Below, in pieces: positions 1-12,833 of a stretch of 64,000 bases of DNA (the stretch's first letter is position 1; every line of letters begins with the position of its first letter). The stretch spans positions 9,026,457 to 9,090,456 of the forward strand of contig CM040442.1 in assembly GCA_022749755.1 (NCBI GenBank), written 5' to 3'. Source of the stretch: Azadirachta indica. Its lineage: Eukaryota > Streptophyta > Magnoliopsida > Sapindales > Meliaceae. The notes below the pieces were generated by a model. It was not told the DNA's origin. It saw only the letters and a program-made list of their open reading frames with translations, and did not search any database. The translations under genes and the position numbers were made by a program.

Positions 1-3000
1 CATAAGATATTATTCTCAGATCCATGCTTTTTGCCAGCAAGCTGTCATGTTCAGAATTCAATAACAATATAAACAGTTGAACCCATAATAAAAGCTTCAT
101 GTATCTTCATGTCAAGTAACATCAACAATTTTAAATAACAAACCATACCAACTGCCACATATAAAGTCAAAGTTAACAGAATAGCAATTAATTTTCTGAA
201 GATGGCACATGGTTTGAGAAGCCAAGAATTAACACCTGCGATCCATGTTAATTTTGCGTTAATACTAGAAAATAATAATACTTAAACATACCTGGAGTTC
301 ATCTTGACCCCACGCATACTTCTCATATGAACTCCATGCATGAATCATAGCTTCTTTTACTTTCTCTTTTCGCTGAATATCAATGGGATCCTCCATAAGA
401 ACCTTGTTCCCAGGGTGTCTACTATTTCCATTAATTTCAACCTTTCCGATTGCATTGCCATGGTTATCCTTTAGCTCTTCCAGCTGAAAGAACAAAAAAT
501 AACATCCAGTCCACAGTTAGGAAGCCTTAGACAACTTACTATAAAATTTAATTTAGGGTGCTCATGGCCTTAAAGGTACAGCTTATAGCATTGTTAGTCA
601 CCTAAACAAAATTATAGAGGGAATCGCATTTTCCAGGCACATTTCAGTAGATGAATCAGACATCAATGGGCCCATTGATTTCTTTCTATTTAGAATATGT
701 GCCAACCCCCACCCCACCCAAAACCAAAAAAAAGAGAGAGAGAGAGAAAAAGAAGAAGAAATGAGGAGGGGGAATAGGACAGCTTAGAGAATGCTGAGCT
801 TGAAAATGAACCAAGAACCAACAATTCCTACCATATTTTGCAATCGGGCAACTTCTTCATTTAATTTGGAAAGTTCAACCTGCAATTGAGAAAGAAATCA
901 ATTAAAAAACAATATACTTCTAAAAAATTAAAAAGGTAGTCAAAAGATTTCATTTCTGAACTGTATTACACATATACACCTAGAAAAATAATACTCACAC
1001 ACAAATAAAACAAATTTCTAAATGCATATGGTGCAGAACCTTCTAAATGCATAAATAAAACAACCTGCAGAAAGGCTGATGAACATGCACATAAATGTCG
1101 TTCATATATTGAGCATTATGTCATTCTGTAGAACTACGTTTTGATCACAAAATATTAAATATAGAACAAGGAGAGAAAAGGGAAGAAAGAAGAAAAAAAA
1201 AATTCTCATTCTGTCTTTTGCTAACTCTTTTCCACAATTCCTCATCTTGCTCCTTTCTAAACCTCATCCAAATCCTTTGATCTCATGATTTTGTTGATTT
1301 CTTTAATTGAGTATTTATCAGCTTATGCCTAAGCAATGGTGGTAATGGACGATCAATTTGCGGAGAGGACAAATTATAGAGCATGTAGAGCCACGGAGCA
1401 CTCTACTTGCTGATCAAGACCAACACTTTAAAGAACAATTTCTGAGTACTCAGTTTCCCACGGCTGATATTTTTTACTCCTTTTCTTTACTAGAGCATTT
1501 ATTAGTTAATGCCTAAAATGGTGATAATATATCGTGAAGTTGGGGAAGAGACAAATTATAGAGCTAGTAAAGGCATCAAGCACCCTATTTGCAGATCAAG
1601 GCAGATATTTTAAAGACATTGTGATTAGTTTCCACTATCTCTTATCTTTTAATGATCTTCTAAATTTATTCATTTTGTAAATTTTAGGTAGTTGAAAATC
1701 CTAACTTGCTCTTCTCCTTTTTTCTTCTTTCCACTCGCATTTACCTCATGTGTACTTCAGTTGAGTGTCTCACACGAATTTCTATTTAGCTAAACAAATG
1801 AGGACCAAAACCTACTCATGTCAACAAGAAACAATGATCTGGGATAATATATGCAATAAACTTCTCACCTGTTTCTTCTAAGTTCAATTATTTGTTATAA
1901 TGTGATGTGGGCACGGGTGGATAAGGGAAGCAATAAATGAACCACCTAATAGCTCCCACAAATTCTTATGTTGCACAATATTTACAAATTATCTAGGGTC
2001 TCTACAAATGTTGTCAACCTCTCTCTATTTCAGCCTTCCACATTTTTATCTTAAACAATTCAATGTATCTTCAGTATATTTGATTCTATACAAATCCTCT
2101 TCCTAGCATAGCTATTGGAAGTCAATATGCTTGATACAGATACACAATCTTTATTTCCCTTGGTCACTAAAAGACAAGTTAGTAAGATATTATCCTGATG
2201 ACAAACCATGATGATTTCCCAGGACATTGTTTGTCTGAAACTGAAAACACTCAATTTGCCTATCGGCAGTTTTCTTGTTCAAATTGGCACTTCTTACACT
2301 CTTTCTATTAAAAAATTCTTCTTGTTTTTGTCCAATATACATTTTAAACAAAATAAAAATTTCTGTTGAACCTTTCAAAAGTAACCCAGTTTCCTCTCAT
2401 GCTCAAATTGGCATTTCTTACACTCTTTCTATTAAAAAATTCTTCTTGTTTTTTTTCAATATATATTTTAAACAAAATAAAAATTTCTGTTGAACCTTTC
2501 AAAAGTAACCCAGTTTCCTCTCATGTCAAGTGTTACACGATCCAAGTTCCAATATAAATTTCAACAACATGCAATCTAACAGTTCTATTTTCCCTCAATA
2601 CTTGTACATAAATGCTCAAAATCAGAGACTAATACCCACGAAGTTTAATTTAATAGTTACTTCAGCCCAAACAGACACCTCTACTTGCTTTTATAATACT
2701 TTATGCCACCCATGACCTTTAATTTCATTACAATTATTATCCCTGCAATGTTTTCTCCTTCAGCACATCCTGTTCCTAGTCTTAGCCAGATTTCAATAGC
2801 ATTTATTCCTGATGATAGGAGAATCCACACTGCTGCAATGTGGAATCTGAGTAGTTCATTTTGCAGAGCGTGGACTCCATGTTGGGATCATATCCATGAA
2901 GAGCACAGATTCTCTAACTTTTCTAGAATAACTATACAGAATACAACCCCCAATTTAGTATAAAGAATGTCAATTTTACCATGTATAACAGAATTTCAGT

Positions 3001-3378
3001 TTCCAAAGAGTGACAGTAAATCCAAAACCGAATTTTGATAACATTTTCCAAAACTAAACATTCAATGCCATTACTGTCTCACAAATCAACTAATATTAGA
3101 AACCTAATAACAACATAACCACATTCTCAGCAACCAACAACAAAGCACAAATAAACCAAAAAAAAAAAAAAAACGAAATTCACATTTTTATAAACCGAAA
3201 AAAGTAAATAAAGTACCTCGTGTTCCCTAACAAGAGTCTGGCGATCCCAAACCACCATAGTAACAGAAACAAAAACGATGAAAAGCAAAGCCAAACGCTT
3301 CGGCCTCTTCAGATAATAGGCCGGATTACAATACCTCCATTTGCTAGACGATGATGATGATGATCTGTTCCTCGCCAT
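1..3378 (-). CDS. MNS1: Class I alpha-1,2-mannosidase (MNS1/MNS2 type), 5' part only
   Basis: N-terminal part of a Golgi type II membrane mannosidase (GH47) that trims Man8 N-glycans towards Man5. Exons read on the minus strand: 3378-3217 (54 codons), 879-832 (16 codons) and 483-292 (64 codons). All junctions are GT-AG and in phase 0, giving 134 residues without a stop. Residues 1-28 form a basic, Ser-rich cytosolic tail ending [11 protein letters not shown]; residues 29-44 are a hydrophobic membrane anchor; a stem follows (VREHE, then LNEEVARLQ). Exon 3 ends with the conserved entry to the catalytic domain ([20 protein letters not shown]). I start at the ATG at 3376-3378; the codon 15 bases upstream is GTG. 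The catalytic acids lie beyond base 1. MNS1 and MNS2 are too alike here to separate, so the symbol is provisional. The seven-serine run comes from a repetitive codon tract. Confidence 0.9.
1311..1640. repeat. Diverged ~150-bp direct duplication in the mannosidase intron
   Basis: 1311-1465 and 1492-1640 share the same order of blocks: TATGCCTAA/AATGCCTAA, then GACAAATTATAGAGC, then GATCAAG, then a TTTAAAGA block. They are much less alike than the 124-bp repeat further along the same intron. Confidence 0.65.
2279..2526. repeat. 124-bp tandem duplication in the mannosidase intron
   Basis: Two adjacent copies (2279-2402 and 2403-2526) both begin TCAAATTGGC and run to CCTCTCATG. They differ at only a handful of positions, so the duplication is recent. 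Confidence 0.9.
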
Positions 3379-6300
3379 CTGATTAGATCTCACAAGAAAT
3401 CAAACTAAAAAGTTAATTAAATACTTTAATTTTTATTTTTTTTTTCCTTTTTTGCTTTGTATGTGTCTAAAGATATTGTTAAAATGGAAACATCAGAAAC
3501 AGAGCAGAGGCGAAAACCGGGCTGATCTGTGAGAAGAATTATGCGATGTAAGTTGAAAAACAGTAGAAACGGAGGAGAAACAGAAACGTTTCTTTTGGGT
3601 CGACGATGCTGGTATCTCGTTTCGTTGTTGAAACGAGATGAAGAAGGAGAGAAAGCGATAATCAAAATGACGAAGGAAGAACTCTACGAAGCGTATTTTC
3701 GGTCTCTGTTGTTGTTGTGGAAGTGAGGGACGAATCAGAAGTTGACACGTAAGCATTCAAAGACTAAGTCATAACTTCTCTTGGTCTCTGTTTCTGTTTT
3801 TACGCTTGGAATTTCCCTTGACCGACAAAATAAAATTAAAATATAGGAATTTTTTTTTAATTTTATTATAAAAAAATTTAAAAATAAAAATAATAAAATT
3901 ATCTTTCTAAATATAATTGATTTAAAATTTTAAAAGATCTAATTTTGAGTTTTTTAATATTTATTTAAATTCAATTAAAAATTCTATTTATAAATTTCAT
4001 TGCATTGCGAGATTATAGGGATTGATATACAGTTGCTGCGTGACTTCACATACTTGAACGTGTCAAGAAAGTTAAGAAGAAAGACTACTTAATATTAATT
4101 TTAGTATTTTTTAAATTTTTTAATTAAATTGGAATGCTTTTAAAATAAATCGTCAAAAACATAAATAGTTGTTTATATTCTTAACAAATATTGAGATCAC
4201 ATAAATTATTAATAAAAAGATTGTAATAAATAATTAACAACCTAAAAATGATCGTTAATAATTATAAATATTTTATAAAAAATTTTTATTAAAATCAATA
4301 AATTTAATGTAAAGTGAAGTGAATATTAAAAAGAGAATATATATAATCAAAATTGTATAATTCTTGTGAGAGTTTACACAATTAATAACTGTTAAAAAAG
4401 TTAAAGAGTCTTTATTTATTTAAATTAAAAAGATTAATCACTGAATTGTTGATTAAAATTAACAATATATTGTAGTAAACTTTTTTTACTTTTCAACCTG
4501 CTTAACATTTTGCCAAATTTCAAAGGATTTCACGAGAAGTCTCCCTTCCAAAGAATTTTTTTTATAAATTTTTACATAATAATTTTTTATTAAGATTTTT
4601 CAAAAAATACAAACATTTATTTAAAAAATCTCCAAACAGTTTATATATAAATAACTGTTAAAATAATCTTTTGGAAAAGTAGTAAGAGTTAGGTGTGGAA
4701 GATAGATAGAGCAATAATGAAGTTAGTGACTAATCTAAATGTCCTTTAACTAATTTTTTCTTTTAAAAGAATTATATTCTTCTCCCCATTTGGAAATTAA
4801 TTATGTTTGCTTAAGATCTAAGTTAAGTTTCTTGTAGTCTCTGCTTACAAGTATTCCATATGCAAAGAGTAAAGACTTACCTTAAAAGTTAGTTAAAATC
4901 TCAAGCATATTTATATAAATTAATATTAAAAGAGTTAGGATCAAAATTATAATTTGTATTAATTATATTTTACAATTATCAATAATTATTAAATGTTATT
5001 AATTATATAAATTTAATTTAATTTTTATCGTTAGTATCACTTATTAGTCGATGGTGCTCACACTCCAACAATTTTTTTATAATTTAATGACAAGTTTAAC
5101 GTTTTTCAAATCAATTATCAAATAAGTTATTTGATTTTTCATGAAAGATGTTGTCGTCTTAATTTGTATAAGGGAATTAATATAAAAACTTGTATTACTA
5201 TCATTACTACTAATGTTACTGTACAAGTTTTTGCTAAAAATTACTGATTAATAACCCACTAATTATTTGGTACATTAATTAAAAATCTTTTAAATATATG
5301 TATGTCAAGATCATTATCAAAAATGTAAAAATATAATAAGATAATGCATATATAAAATAAACTGAAAAAATAAAATAGAGAAAACTCTAGTCTAAATAAA
5401 ATAAGACATGCTAATAAAAATTGTCTTAAAGTCAAAAATCTTCCTATCATATATGCAAATAATGACGATTCTTTATAACTTTTAACAATATCATAAGAAT
5501 GAAATAACATATTAAAAGATAATTTAAAATAATTAATAGAATTAATGCTACATTTTAAAATTTGTAACCACTTTCTAATAATAGTTCATAAAATATAACT
5601 CATAAAAATTAAGTAAATGTTTTAGAAATATTTTTAGAAATATTATGCTCAACACGTGCAATTTCACAAAGTTTTCTTTTTCTCTCCTTCTTTTGTCACT
5701 TTATTAACACCTGCAAAACCACCTTCCTCTTCTGTTTTTTCCATTTGAAAGAGAGATCAACTCTCTATATGGAGTGTCTTCATTTTTTTTGGTCATTCAT
5801 TTTGAAGAAAATTAATTTTCGCCTAAATTTAGATCTATAATTATTTAATTTTATTGATTTAATTAAAAAATTTTCATCTAAGTCTTTAAGATTTGATCTA
5901 TTGAATTGATTAGTTATAATAATTTAAAAAAAATTATTAAAATCTCAATTTATTAGTGCCGATTATTAATTGGGATAGAAAAATAACTTTTTACCATGCA
6001 ATAATTATTGTGCCTTTAATTTAATATTAGTGCCTATTTAGTGCAAATGAAAGGTTCACATTAACTTTAAAGGCTCCATGTTAGAACTTTAAGATATTTT
6101 TAAAAGCATAATCGTACTTATCAAATAAGTAACTATTTGGTCCTCCATAAATATAAATTATGATTAAAATGCCCTTATTTGGTCATTTCTTCTATTGACT
6201 GAATAAATTTATTGTTGTGTAGTCCATAAATTTATTTATAACTAAACGAATCCTGCTTAATTCTTTTAATTGATGACTAAAAATCTATGCCATGTTAACC

Positions 6301-8774
6301 TCTATAATTAATCTAATGCTTATTGAAGACCTTTTTATTACTACTTTTTACATTAACTTTTAATTATAATAATTTAAGCACTATGTAAGAGTGTAAGCTT
6401 AACTTTTTTAATATGATTTCAATTCCTTCATTTTGGCACCAATAAATATTATTTGGCTTCTTTTAAAAAAATTTGTATCTTATATTATATTTTTTTAAGA
6501 TCAAAGTGATAAAGAGAAAAAAAATTATCAAATTCATTCTCAGATATAAATAAATATTACCTCATCAAGTGTTAATAGGCATAAGTTTAAAAAATATTTT
6601 TGCAATATAAGATATACGTAGGTGTTTGAATATCCAAGTCCTTAAAAAAAAATCATGATAAGCTGTTTTTTGTTGCAATTCAAGTGAATATAAAATTACA
6701 AATTTTAGCAACTTTAACATGATGAAATCCATCCAAATATCAAAAAATTAAAGTTGTTCAACAAATCCACACTTATCTATAGCAAATATATTAACAAAAT
6801 GATCTATAATTAATAAATGTAATAGATTACTTACAAGAGAAATTAGTATAGGGTAATAAAATTTTCACTCATGATATACTAAATTAGGAACATAATTTGC
6901 CTAATTTTAACATTATGCCCTTGTTATTAAATTTGTTAATGAAAACATTTGAAGTTACGTATCTAGTATGGTGATAAAATACAATACATGACCTATTATA
7001 TTAACATCTTACTACTTGCTGCCATGGATGAGCATAAAACAACCTTTTTTCATTTTGTTGATGCATTAGATCTTAAAGGAGTAGATATTAAGGTTGTTAT
7101 GTTCTTTTACAACTTTTGATTGATGACTTATAAAAATTGTTGTATAAATGCGAATTTAATTAAAACACATCAACTCATCAAATGTTTAAACTAAATACGA
7201 CATTGTTGTGGATTATTAATGACTTTCTTATTATGTATGGTATTTTGTAAGATTGGAGTACTAAAAGTGGGAAAGCATGTATTTCTTGCAATAAGAACCG
7301 AAGATCTTATTAGTTGTGTCACACATGAAAAAAATATTGTTATATGGATTTTTATTTGAAAGAGAAACATAAAAGAAAAATTGTGGAAGTTTACGTTATA
7401 CAAATGGAGTTACGATTTCGAATAGAAATATTTTCACTCTCTGTTTCAAAACTCTTATGAAGTTGAATTCAATTAAATGGAACCTAAAACACTTCTTTAT
7501 AGAATGTCAAAAAGAAAAGGAAAAAATTTTGTGATTAGGATTAGATTACTCTTTTTTTAATAGAATTATAATTAATTTGAATAAAAATCTCATCTTTTAC
7601 TTAAAATATACATTTATTAAAAGTGATGGAAATGTACTCTTTAATCTCCTATAATTATCTACAATAATGAATAATTATATATATAATATCTAATTATCTA
7701 CATTTTGTACTTATTAAAGATTAAGCTTTATTCCATCTAATATTACTAATTAATCATAAATTTAAAAAAGTTAAGAGTATTTGTCAATGACTTGTTAAGA
7801 ATGGAAACATTTGCCACTTTAATTTTTTAGGATTGATCGAGAACACAATGAGATGATATAATAATTGAATATAAAAAGAATATTTTTAAAGAGAAAAAGA
7901 ATGAGATTGACAAGAAAAGTGATAAAATTAAGTAGAAGAAAAATTACTTTTTTTAAACTACAGTGTTGGGAGCATAATTTCATTTGTTATGATCTTAATG
8001 ATATGCATATTGAGAATAATGTTTGTGACAATGTAATTTGAATATTATTAGGTGTTCTTAAAAAGTTCCAAGATAATTTGAAAATTCAACATTATTTAAA
8101 ATAACTATGTAAGGAAATCTTTATATCCTCAACAACAAGGTTCTAACCAAGGATACTTCATTTCTTTTTAATTGATGAAGAAAATCAAAATACGTTTCTC
8201 AGAGTATTAAAGAGACTAAAGGTTTTAATGGTGATGCATCTAATATTTAACATTAGGTGCACATAAAAAAGCTTAACATTTAGAGCCTTAAGAGCTATAA
8301 TAGTTATATATTGATGCAACAATTACTTCTTGTTGCCTACCAAAAAAAGGCTTTAAGAATATTGTTGCAATATTGATTAAATTAGTTAACTTTCTTTTGT
8401 TAGAATGAGAAAATTTTAATTTAAATAGAGAAGTGGGCCAATCCCATCTCTGACCCTTTTTTTTAAAACGAGGATGAATTTTTAGTGTAATTAGCTAAGG
8501 AACAATCTATACTACGATTTCTAGGAAAAGACTAAGAGTTTGTTTGACAATATTTATTAGCACTTCATAAGTGCTAAATGATATGTTTGTTAAATTTTGA
8601 TAAAAAAATTTATTAAGAAAAAAACAGCATTTTAGGTGATCAGTATCACAAATTTTTGAGTTAGCATAAATTTAAATTTTGTCTAAATTACCACTTCAAG
8701 TGCTTAGATGAGTAGCACTTGAAAATTTATTAAAATTTTGTAATTTTTAATATGTTACAACATACATTCTTCTT
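3379..8774. other. AT-rich intergenic stretch and mannosidase promoter side
   Basis: The region upstream of the mannosidase start (3379-3800) is less AT-rich and probably holds the promoter and 5' leader. From 3800 to 8770 the DNA is AT-rich with no open frame of recognisable family. Short inverted motifs around AGCACTT at 8560-8720 suggest a small decayed transposon whose ends I could not fix. Confidence 0.5.
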
Positions 8775-10012
8775 CACATCAAATGGATGTAAAATAATAT
8801 TTTTCAATGGCGAACTAGATGAAGAAATATATATAGAACAACCTTAGGGCTTTGTTACTGAAAGTCTAGAGTGCAAAGTTTACAAGCTTAAAAAATTAAT
8901 ATATGAACTAAAACAATCCTCCAAACAAGGGTATATTAATTTTCATATAGCCTTAATCTTCTTCAGATTCTCAATGATTGATGAAGACTATTATGCGTAT
9001 ATTAAGAGATATGAAGATAATTTTATAATATTATTTTTATATGTAGACGATATTTTGATTGTTGAGAACAATATGGAGTTTGTTAAAAGCATTTAAGAAT
9101 GGTTATTTTCAAATTTTGATATGAAAAATATAGATAAGTATCTTATATCTTAAGGGTTAAAATTCATAAGAATCATTCAGTAAAACTTATAATTTTTCTT
9201 AAGAGCCTTATATTAGACAAACTCTTGAATGATTTAACATGGTCAATTATAAATTCCTAGACATTTTTATCTCTAAAAGACAAACTCTCACCTTTGATAT
9301 GTATCTAGACTCTACAAGAACGTGAAAAAATGGCAAGAATTCCATATTCTAATGTCACTGGGAAGTCTCATATACACTATGATATGTAAATGACTTGATA
9401 TTTGCTATGTTATAGAATTGGTAAACAAATATCAACCTAATCTATGATAGAGCATCAAAATATTGTCAACAGATTTTAACATACTTAAAGAGTATTGTGG
9501 CCTACTCTTTATACTACCAAAAAGGTGATTTATGCTTAATTGGATACAAACACTAATTAGGGTTGCAATTTGGTTAAACAAAAATCAAACTTAGTATATG
9601 TTTTTATACTTATTCATGGAGTTATCTTATAAAGTAGTAAAACCAAACATGCACAATTCTATCAACTATGAAAGTTGAATTTGTAGCATGCTTGATAGAT
9701 AAGAATAGTCTGATTAAAAAGATTTTTTAAGGATCCTAATATTATTATAAACATGTTAGACCATTCATTTTATATTGTGATAGTCAAACAATGATATATT
9801 TTACAAAAGATTGCCAAATAAATCTTAAAATAGAGATTAAATACAATTTTGTGAGAGACATTGTATAAAATAAAGAAGTGATTATTCATTATATATCTAT
9901 GTGTCATATGGTGGCTGGTTGATTGACCAAAGCAATTATTATAGTTGTTTATTCAAAACATGCTCAATTTTTAGGATTACGTAGATTATGTTTTCAAGTA
10001 TTATTATAGGTA
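8775..10012 (+). pseudogene. Ty1/copia pol relic (reverse transcriptase and RNase H)
   Basis: Broken reading frames on the plus strand match the 3' half of a copia polyprotein in the right order. First comes MDVK..FFNGELDEEIY, then a CKVYKLKK..IYELKQSS block, then the reverse transcriptase motif LYVDDILI near 9034-9060. After that come FVACLID and LYCDSQT (about 9680-9790), and the RNase H tail with LTKA near 9925. In-frame stops and frameshifts throughout show that it is dead. No gag, protease or integrase was found upstream, so the 5' part is missing or decayed. Confidence 0.85.
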
Positions 10013-10050
10013 AAATATTGTTGCTTAGGTGACATCATAAAAGAAAGCCA

Positions 10051-10960
10051 ATGTCAGAAATTGTAATGACGGTCGCAATGCATCATACAATCATATGTAC
10101 ATGCCATCGCAGCATTATCTCTCTTAAAGCCATGTTGACGTGACAATATAAAGTCCACCATGGCATAAACCCAAACAGGTCTTGGATCTCACATATAATG
10201 AGTCTCAAAACAATAAACTAGATACATGAAAATAATGCATAATCAATAATATAATAATTGGTCCCTGCGATAAGCTGACTCATTAATGATGAGTCCTATG
10301 GTTAAAAGGCATAATTATTGCATAAATAGGTCAAGTAAACAAATATAAAATATAATATTCCACCAATATCGATGTCACACCTAAGATGGAACCAACTTTA
10401 CAAGTAATAGAAATTAGCCACGTAGTAAAATTGATGGTGGAAGCTCTCATTTCTTAAGTACACAAGCAAGAGGAACGTCGAAAAAAGAGCATAAGCTATT
10501 TTTTCTCGTGACGCGTGAACATTTTGTCATGTGATAAGGATATAAAGGTACATTCATGCATCACCATCACCTATATAAACTCTAATGCATCTCCTAACTA
10601 AAGAAGTTCACTCTTTTCTCCCAAAATTCACACACATAGCCTCATTGCTTCAAAAAAGGTCCATTTGATTCATTTTCTTTGTAAAAACATTGTCTAACAG
10701 GATCAACAGAAGATATTTGTCGGTAAAACCATTAGCACCCTTATTGACCTATTTTTGAGTTGTAGGTATTTACCATAATGGCATTCGTAGTAACTAGATC
10801 TGTGTCTAAATCATCTTAGGCTTTCCAATCTATTCTTGCCCTTGACAATTATTGAGATAATGCCTTATATTATATTGTAGATGTGTTCTCACCAAAGTTG
10901 ACAAATTATGTTTGTTGAATGAGGTTTACGTGACATATATGTGGTAATAAACAAAATTTT
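10051..10960 (+). repeat. Putative Ty3/gypsy 5' LTR
   Basis: A less AT-rich block begins near TGTCAGAAATTG and ends about TTTTAGCA. It is followed directly by a sequence like the plant gypsy primer-binding site (TTGGCGTCGTCTAT at ~10972-10985; the usual form is TGGCGCCGTCTGT). A promoter-like TATATAAACTC lies near 10570, with a pyrimidine-rich leader after it. The outer boundary is approximate because no second LTR is in view. Confidence 0.55.
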
Positions 10961-10971
10961 AGCATCAATAT

Positions 10972-11831
10972 TTGGCGTCGTCTATAAAGTGTCGCAACAA
11001 AAAGCCAGTCATTTGAAATTTGTAAGTGATTCAAGAAGCATTCAACAAGCATGCATAAAGCCTATTAACCACTATGGTAGTCAAGAAATGCATAAGCCCA
11101 TGGTGACATTACAGGCAGAGAATGCATGTCAATGGATTTTTGCTTTTAAGAATTAAAGTTAGTTAAGATACATATCACATCAATGAAGTTCATTAATGTG
11201 CACCTCTGCGACATCATTATTCCCTATGACAGTGCACTGATGGTTACGATCAACATGGTGTAAAAAATGTATCAAGGACACTCGTTGATATAAGAAGTTT
11301 AGTGGATATTATAGTTAAGCACTCGGTTTACCAATTGGATATGAAAGATGTGACTTTGGAGGAAGCCCCCATGGCTCTCACCAAATTCTTAGAAAGAAGT
11401 GTGTGTCACTATTAGAGTTACATTACTTCCCGTGGTGGTAAGCACTACGGATAACACCTTAACCACTATAGTGAAATTCATCATCATGGATTAACCTAGT
11501 CCCTACAATTCTATATTGAGATGTTTGTTTATAATGGCAACAAAGGCATACTTATCATTGTACCATATAAAGATAAAGATTCCTACAAAAGAAACTTTCA
11601 TGACCATTAAAAGTGATCAATGCATGGCACTTAGCTGCTATGTAACAACGTGCAAGGACACTTTAGAAGTGGCTGATGCTATTAAGAACAAAAAGAGTGT
11701 GAAGAGTGGCAAAAAAGTCACAACAGAGAAAAAATCAATGGTGGATCCCTGCTTGATGGACATTGACAAGAAAAGTAATGTTACTGTCAATCTAAGTTCT
11801 TGTAAATCATTTATTCGTTTAAAATATGATT
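10972..11831 (+). pseudogene. Ty3/gypsy gag-protease relic
   Basis: Downstream of the putative primer-binding site, one frame reads SRTLVDIRSLVDII (about 11265-11310). This is a decayed form of the gypsy protease active-site motif, with DTG changed to DIR. Further on, YNSILRCLF followed by KAYLSLYHIKIKIPT (about 11500-11590) matches the conserved YNxILGRP...STYH...FPT block downstream of the protease. The order and spacing suit a Tat/Ogre-like lineage. Stops and frameshifts separate the blocks; the longest remaining open piece is 11516-11830. Reverse transcriptase and integrase are absent. Confidence 0.7.
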
Positions 11832-12833
11832 AATTAAATGAATAATCATATTTAAATGGATAATCGTGTCTAAACAAATATACTTTAATAAAACAAAAAA
11901 TATTATAATATAAATTTATTAATATCAAACAATGTCCTAATATAATGATTTAATTATTGCATATATATGATGTTTAACAAAATACATTATTTTTTAATAT
12001 CTCAGGGACCTCAATGTTAATAATCTAAAATGTTACAACCCCAAACCTAAAACTCACATTTTTTATTTTTTATTTTTCACTTTATCTCACCCATGTCTCA
12101 CTCTTATCAATAGTCAATGTCTAATACTCTCTCCACTTCGATCACTATCACCTCTCTGTTTGCCGTCTTTCTTACTGCTGTCCAACAAATCTCCCACCCC
12201 ATTCACGATCTCCTATCCATTTTGTGTCTTTTTTGCCTTGTTTTTTCCATTACTTCTTTTTCTTCTTATAACAAGGTTTACACTATTTCTTGTTAAATTA
12301 CTTATAATACTTGTTACAAGTTGATCATTTATATACATATATATGTATGTATATGTATATATGTTTGTGATCCAAACTCTACATTTTCTGTATGTGGAAA
12401 AAATATTTATAGCTAGCAATTTGGAATAAATAAAATGAAGGGTTTGTTTGATCAACCTGTCCTAGCAACTTTGCCTGATTTCTAATTCTAATGGAAATTG
12501 AAAATAGGTAGCTAGGAATAGACTTCTACTAACAATTTGTCAAATTTTTAAAATCGAGTCCAATTAATTAATTAGTTAATTGATTATAACTTTATTAAAT
12601 TTTAGTGAATTAATGGTAAATGCCCAAGATATAGAATGATTTTGACCACCAAAATTGCCTAAACCTATTGACAATTTGAAATAGTTGGAAATGTTTTCTT
12701 TTTTCAAATTCAGTTATAATTATATTAGCCTAAAATAAACCTAAAATTATATTAGTTAAAATACTTGAAAGCCTAATGTTTATATTTATTTAAATTTAAA
12801 TTAATTTAATTTTTTATACTTTATAGAAAGAGA

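Larger units (their letters stand above)
880..3216 (-). other. Long intron 1 of the mannosidase gene
   Basis: This 2.3-kb GT-AG intron separates the membrane-anchor exon from a 48-nt exon. It holds two local duplications (124-bp and ~150-bp units, listed separately). The short open frames in it match nothing I know and come partly from the duplicated sequence. Confidence 0.8.

Noticed and set aside
2275..2557. Two similar small plus-strand proteins in tandem
   Set aside because: They are translations of the duplicated 124-bp intronic repeat on the strand opposite to the gene.
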